This document shows positions 62,419 through 63,079 of a DNA stretch of 63,079 nt, piece by piece. The translations under genes and the position numbers were made by a program. Each line of letters starts with the position of its first letter. Position 1 is the first letter of the stretch. The notes beneath the pieces are model-generated. The model ran no database searches. It had not been told where the DNA came from and saw only the letters and a list, made by a program, of their open reading frames with translations. The DNA is from an uncultured Clostridia bacterium (lineage in GTDB: Bacteria > Bacillota > Clostridia > Oscillospirales > Ruminococcaceae): the NCBI GenBank assembly GCA_944386285.1, contig CALXAM010000017.1, forward strand, positions 1 to 63,079, read 5' to 3'.

Positions 62419-63079
62419 ACTTGTCAAGAGAAAGTAGACAGTAAAAAGAATATTTATCAGAAGCCCCGTTCGGTTTTAAACTGAATGGGGCTTCTGTAAC
62501 CCAATGCAGCGGCCGGACGGTGGTTATTAAAAAAGTCTACATAAGCATCGAGAAGCGCCGGAACATCATGGGAGTGGGCCAGATCGAAGTCAAGATAGAG
62601 TTCTTCCTTTATCCAGCCATTCAAAGCCTCTATAATGGGATTGTCCGTGGGAGTTCCCCCTCGCGACATGGAACGAAGTATGTTATAATCGTGATGGGCC
62701 TGGCAAAAAGCCCTTGAAGAGTAGACAGCTCCCTGGTCGGTGTGGAAGACTACCTGGGATGTCTGCTCTTCTCTTTTGTCCATCATGTTTTCAGTTGCTC
62801 AAGGCAGTGGTAGTATGGCTTGTTGCTTCCTCTTTGAGATGTAACACTGTGAGTCAGGATCTCGTTGTTGAAGGTATCCAGAAGGATGGTCCACTCCCAG
62901 TAAGCCGTTCCAACTTTGAGTGTGGTCATGTCGGAGACCACGAGCTGAAGGGGTGCGGCGGCATTCTTTCCGCTGCCAGTAACGTATTCCTTCTTTGCAC
63001 CAACTCCTTCCACCCAATATCCTTTTTTTAACCGGGCGATCTCTACTTCCTGTTTAGCGATGATGAGCCTCAGACGATC
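62416..63079 (-). mobile_element. IS3-family (IS150-like) insertion sequence, 3' part, truncated by window edge
   Basis: Inverted copy of the element at 1-114, extending to the end of the window. The terminal TGCACTTG at 62416 mirrors the CAAGTGCA end of the left copy. The minus strand contains the end of orfA-like coiled-coil sequence and most of orfB. Confidence 0.88.
62457..63079 (-). pseudogene. IS3-family transposase, frameshifted, 5' end outside window
   Basis: The visible protein has the DDE integrase residues: Asp in VVSDMTTLK, Asp in VVFHTDQGAVYSS, and Glu in DNPIIEALNGWIKEELY. The first Asp is in one frame (stop at about 62783) and the other two in the next. The shift falls in a run of four A (plus strand TTTT at 62788-62791), where one more A would restore ...LEQLKNMMDKREEQ. 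It is thus a one-base deletion, or a sequencing error, rather than the programmed shift between orfA and orfB. Confidence 0.8.

Overview
The window looks like chromosomal DNA of an anaerobic, Gram-positive, spore-forming Firmicute of class Clostridia, most likely an Oscillospirales-type gut commensal. The reasons are the IspH-ribosomal protein S1 gene fusion, the SigI/RsgI pair, Clostridial four-subunit 2-oxoacid:ferredoxin oxidoreductase genes, a Prp-cleaved L27, strong purine-rich ribosome binding sites with frequent TTG starts, and surface proteins aimed at host glycans. The species assignment is inference. Most of the window is ordinary housekeeping sequence with dense, well-punctuated operons; sigma-A promoters and intrinsic terminators are easy to read.

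Layout. 1-114 and 62416-63079 are inverted copies of one IS3-family (IS150-like) element, each abutting a terminator hairpin. 0.3-10 kb: metallophosphoesterase, a penicillin-binding-protein-like pseudo-carboxypeptidase, a BilS-like flavodoxin, uppP, an Fe-S aldo/keto reductase with an ECF transporter component, and a set of envelope proteins (SGNH hydrolase, DUF4358 lipoprotein, membrane proteins). 10-14 kb, minus strand: tyrA behind a leader terminator, then queA-tgt-mntP. 14-19 kb: a lysine riboswitch controlling asd-dapA, followed by a separately promoted dapB-capA-ACT unit. 19-24 kb: the L21-leader-controlled rplU-prp-rpmA operon, obgE-mrnC, a YitT transporter and YebC. 24-31 kb: a MATE pump, sigI-rsgI (the anti-sigma factor has an unusual Asp/His tail), and a 1374-residue wall-anchored protein with lamin-tail and calcineurin-like phosphoesterase domains.

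31-39 kb, minus strand: a BFD-like ferredoxin; the ATPase-ferredoxin-alpha-beta-gamma oxidoreductase operon ending in a glycosyltransferase; a small P-loop protein; pgi; and an intact D-Ala-D-Ala carboxypeptidase. 39-41 kb: an M23/SpoIVFA-like protein plus a SpoIVFB-like site-2 protease behind a sigma-E-type promoter. 41-54 kb: HAD phosphatase, citrate synthase, SGNH and serine hydrolases, DUF3267, DivIVA-like protein, MATE pump, RpiR regulator, HI0933-type flavoprotein, cmk, plsC and the ispH-rpsA fusion. 54-62 kb is the most accessory-looking part: a 1496-residue GH85 endo-beta-N-acetylglucosaminidase (Endo-D-like) with a cell-wall sorting signal, a degraded coding remnant, an autoregulated-looking LacI repressor, an XRE regulator divergent from a cysteine-rich microprotein, and lrgAB.

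How it fits together: lysine and diaminopimelate supply (asd, dapA, dapB), wall turnover (carboxypeptidases, uppP, LrgAB), ribosome supply and assembly (rplU, rpmA, obgE, S1) and tRNA queuosine (queA, tgt) are growth functions. The two giant PDTGD-anchored proteins and the SigI/RsgI pair are the likely interface with the host or gut environment. No CRISPR array, rRNA or tRNA gene was seen.
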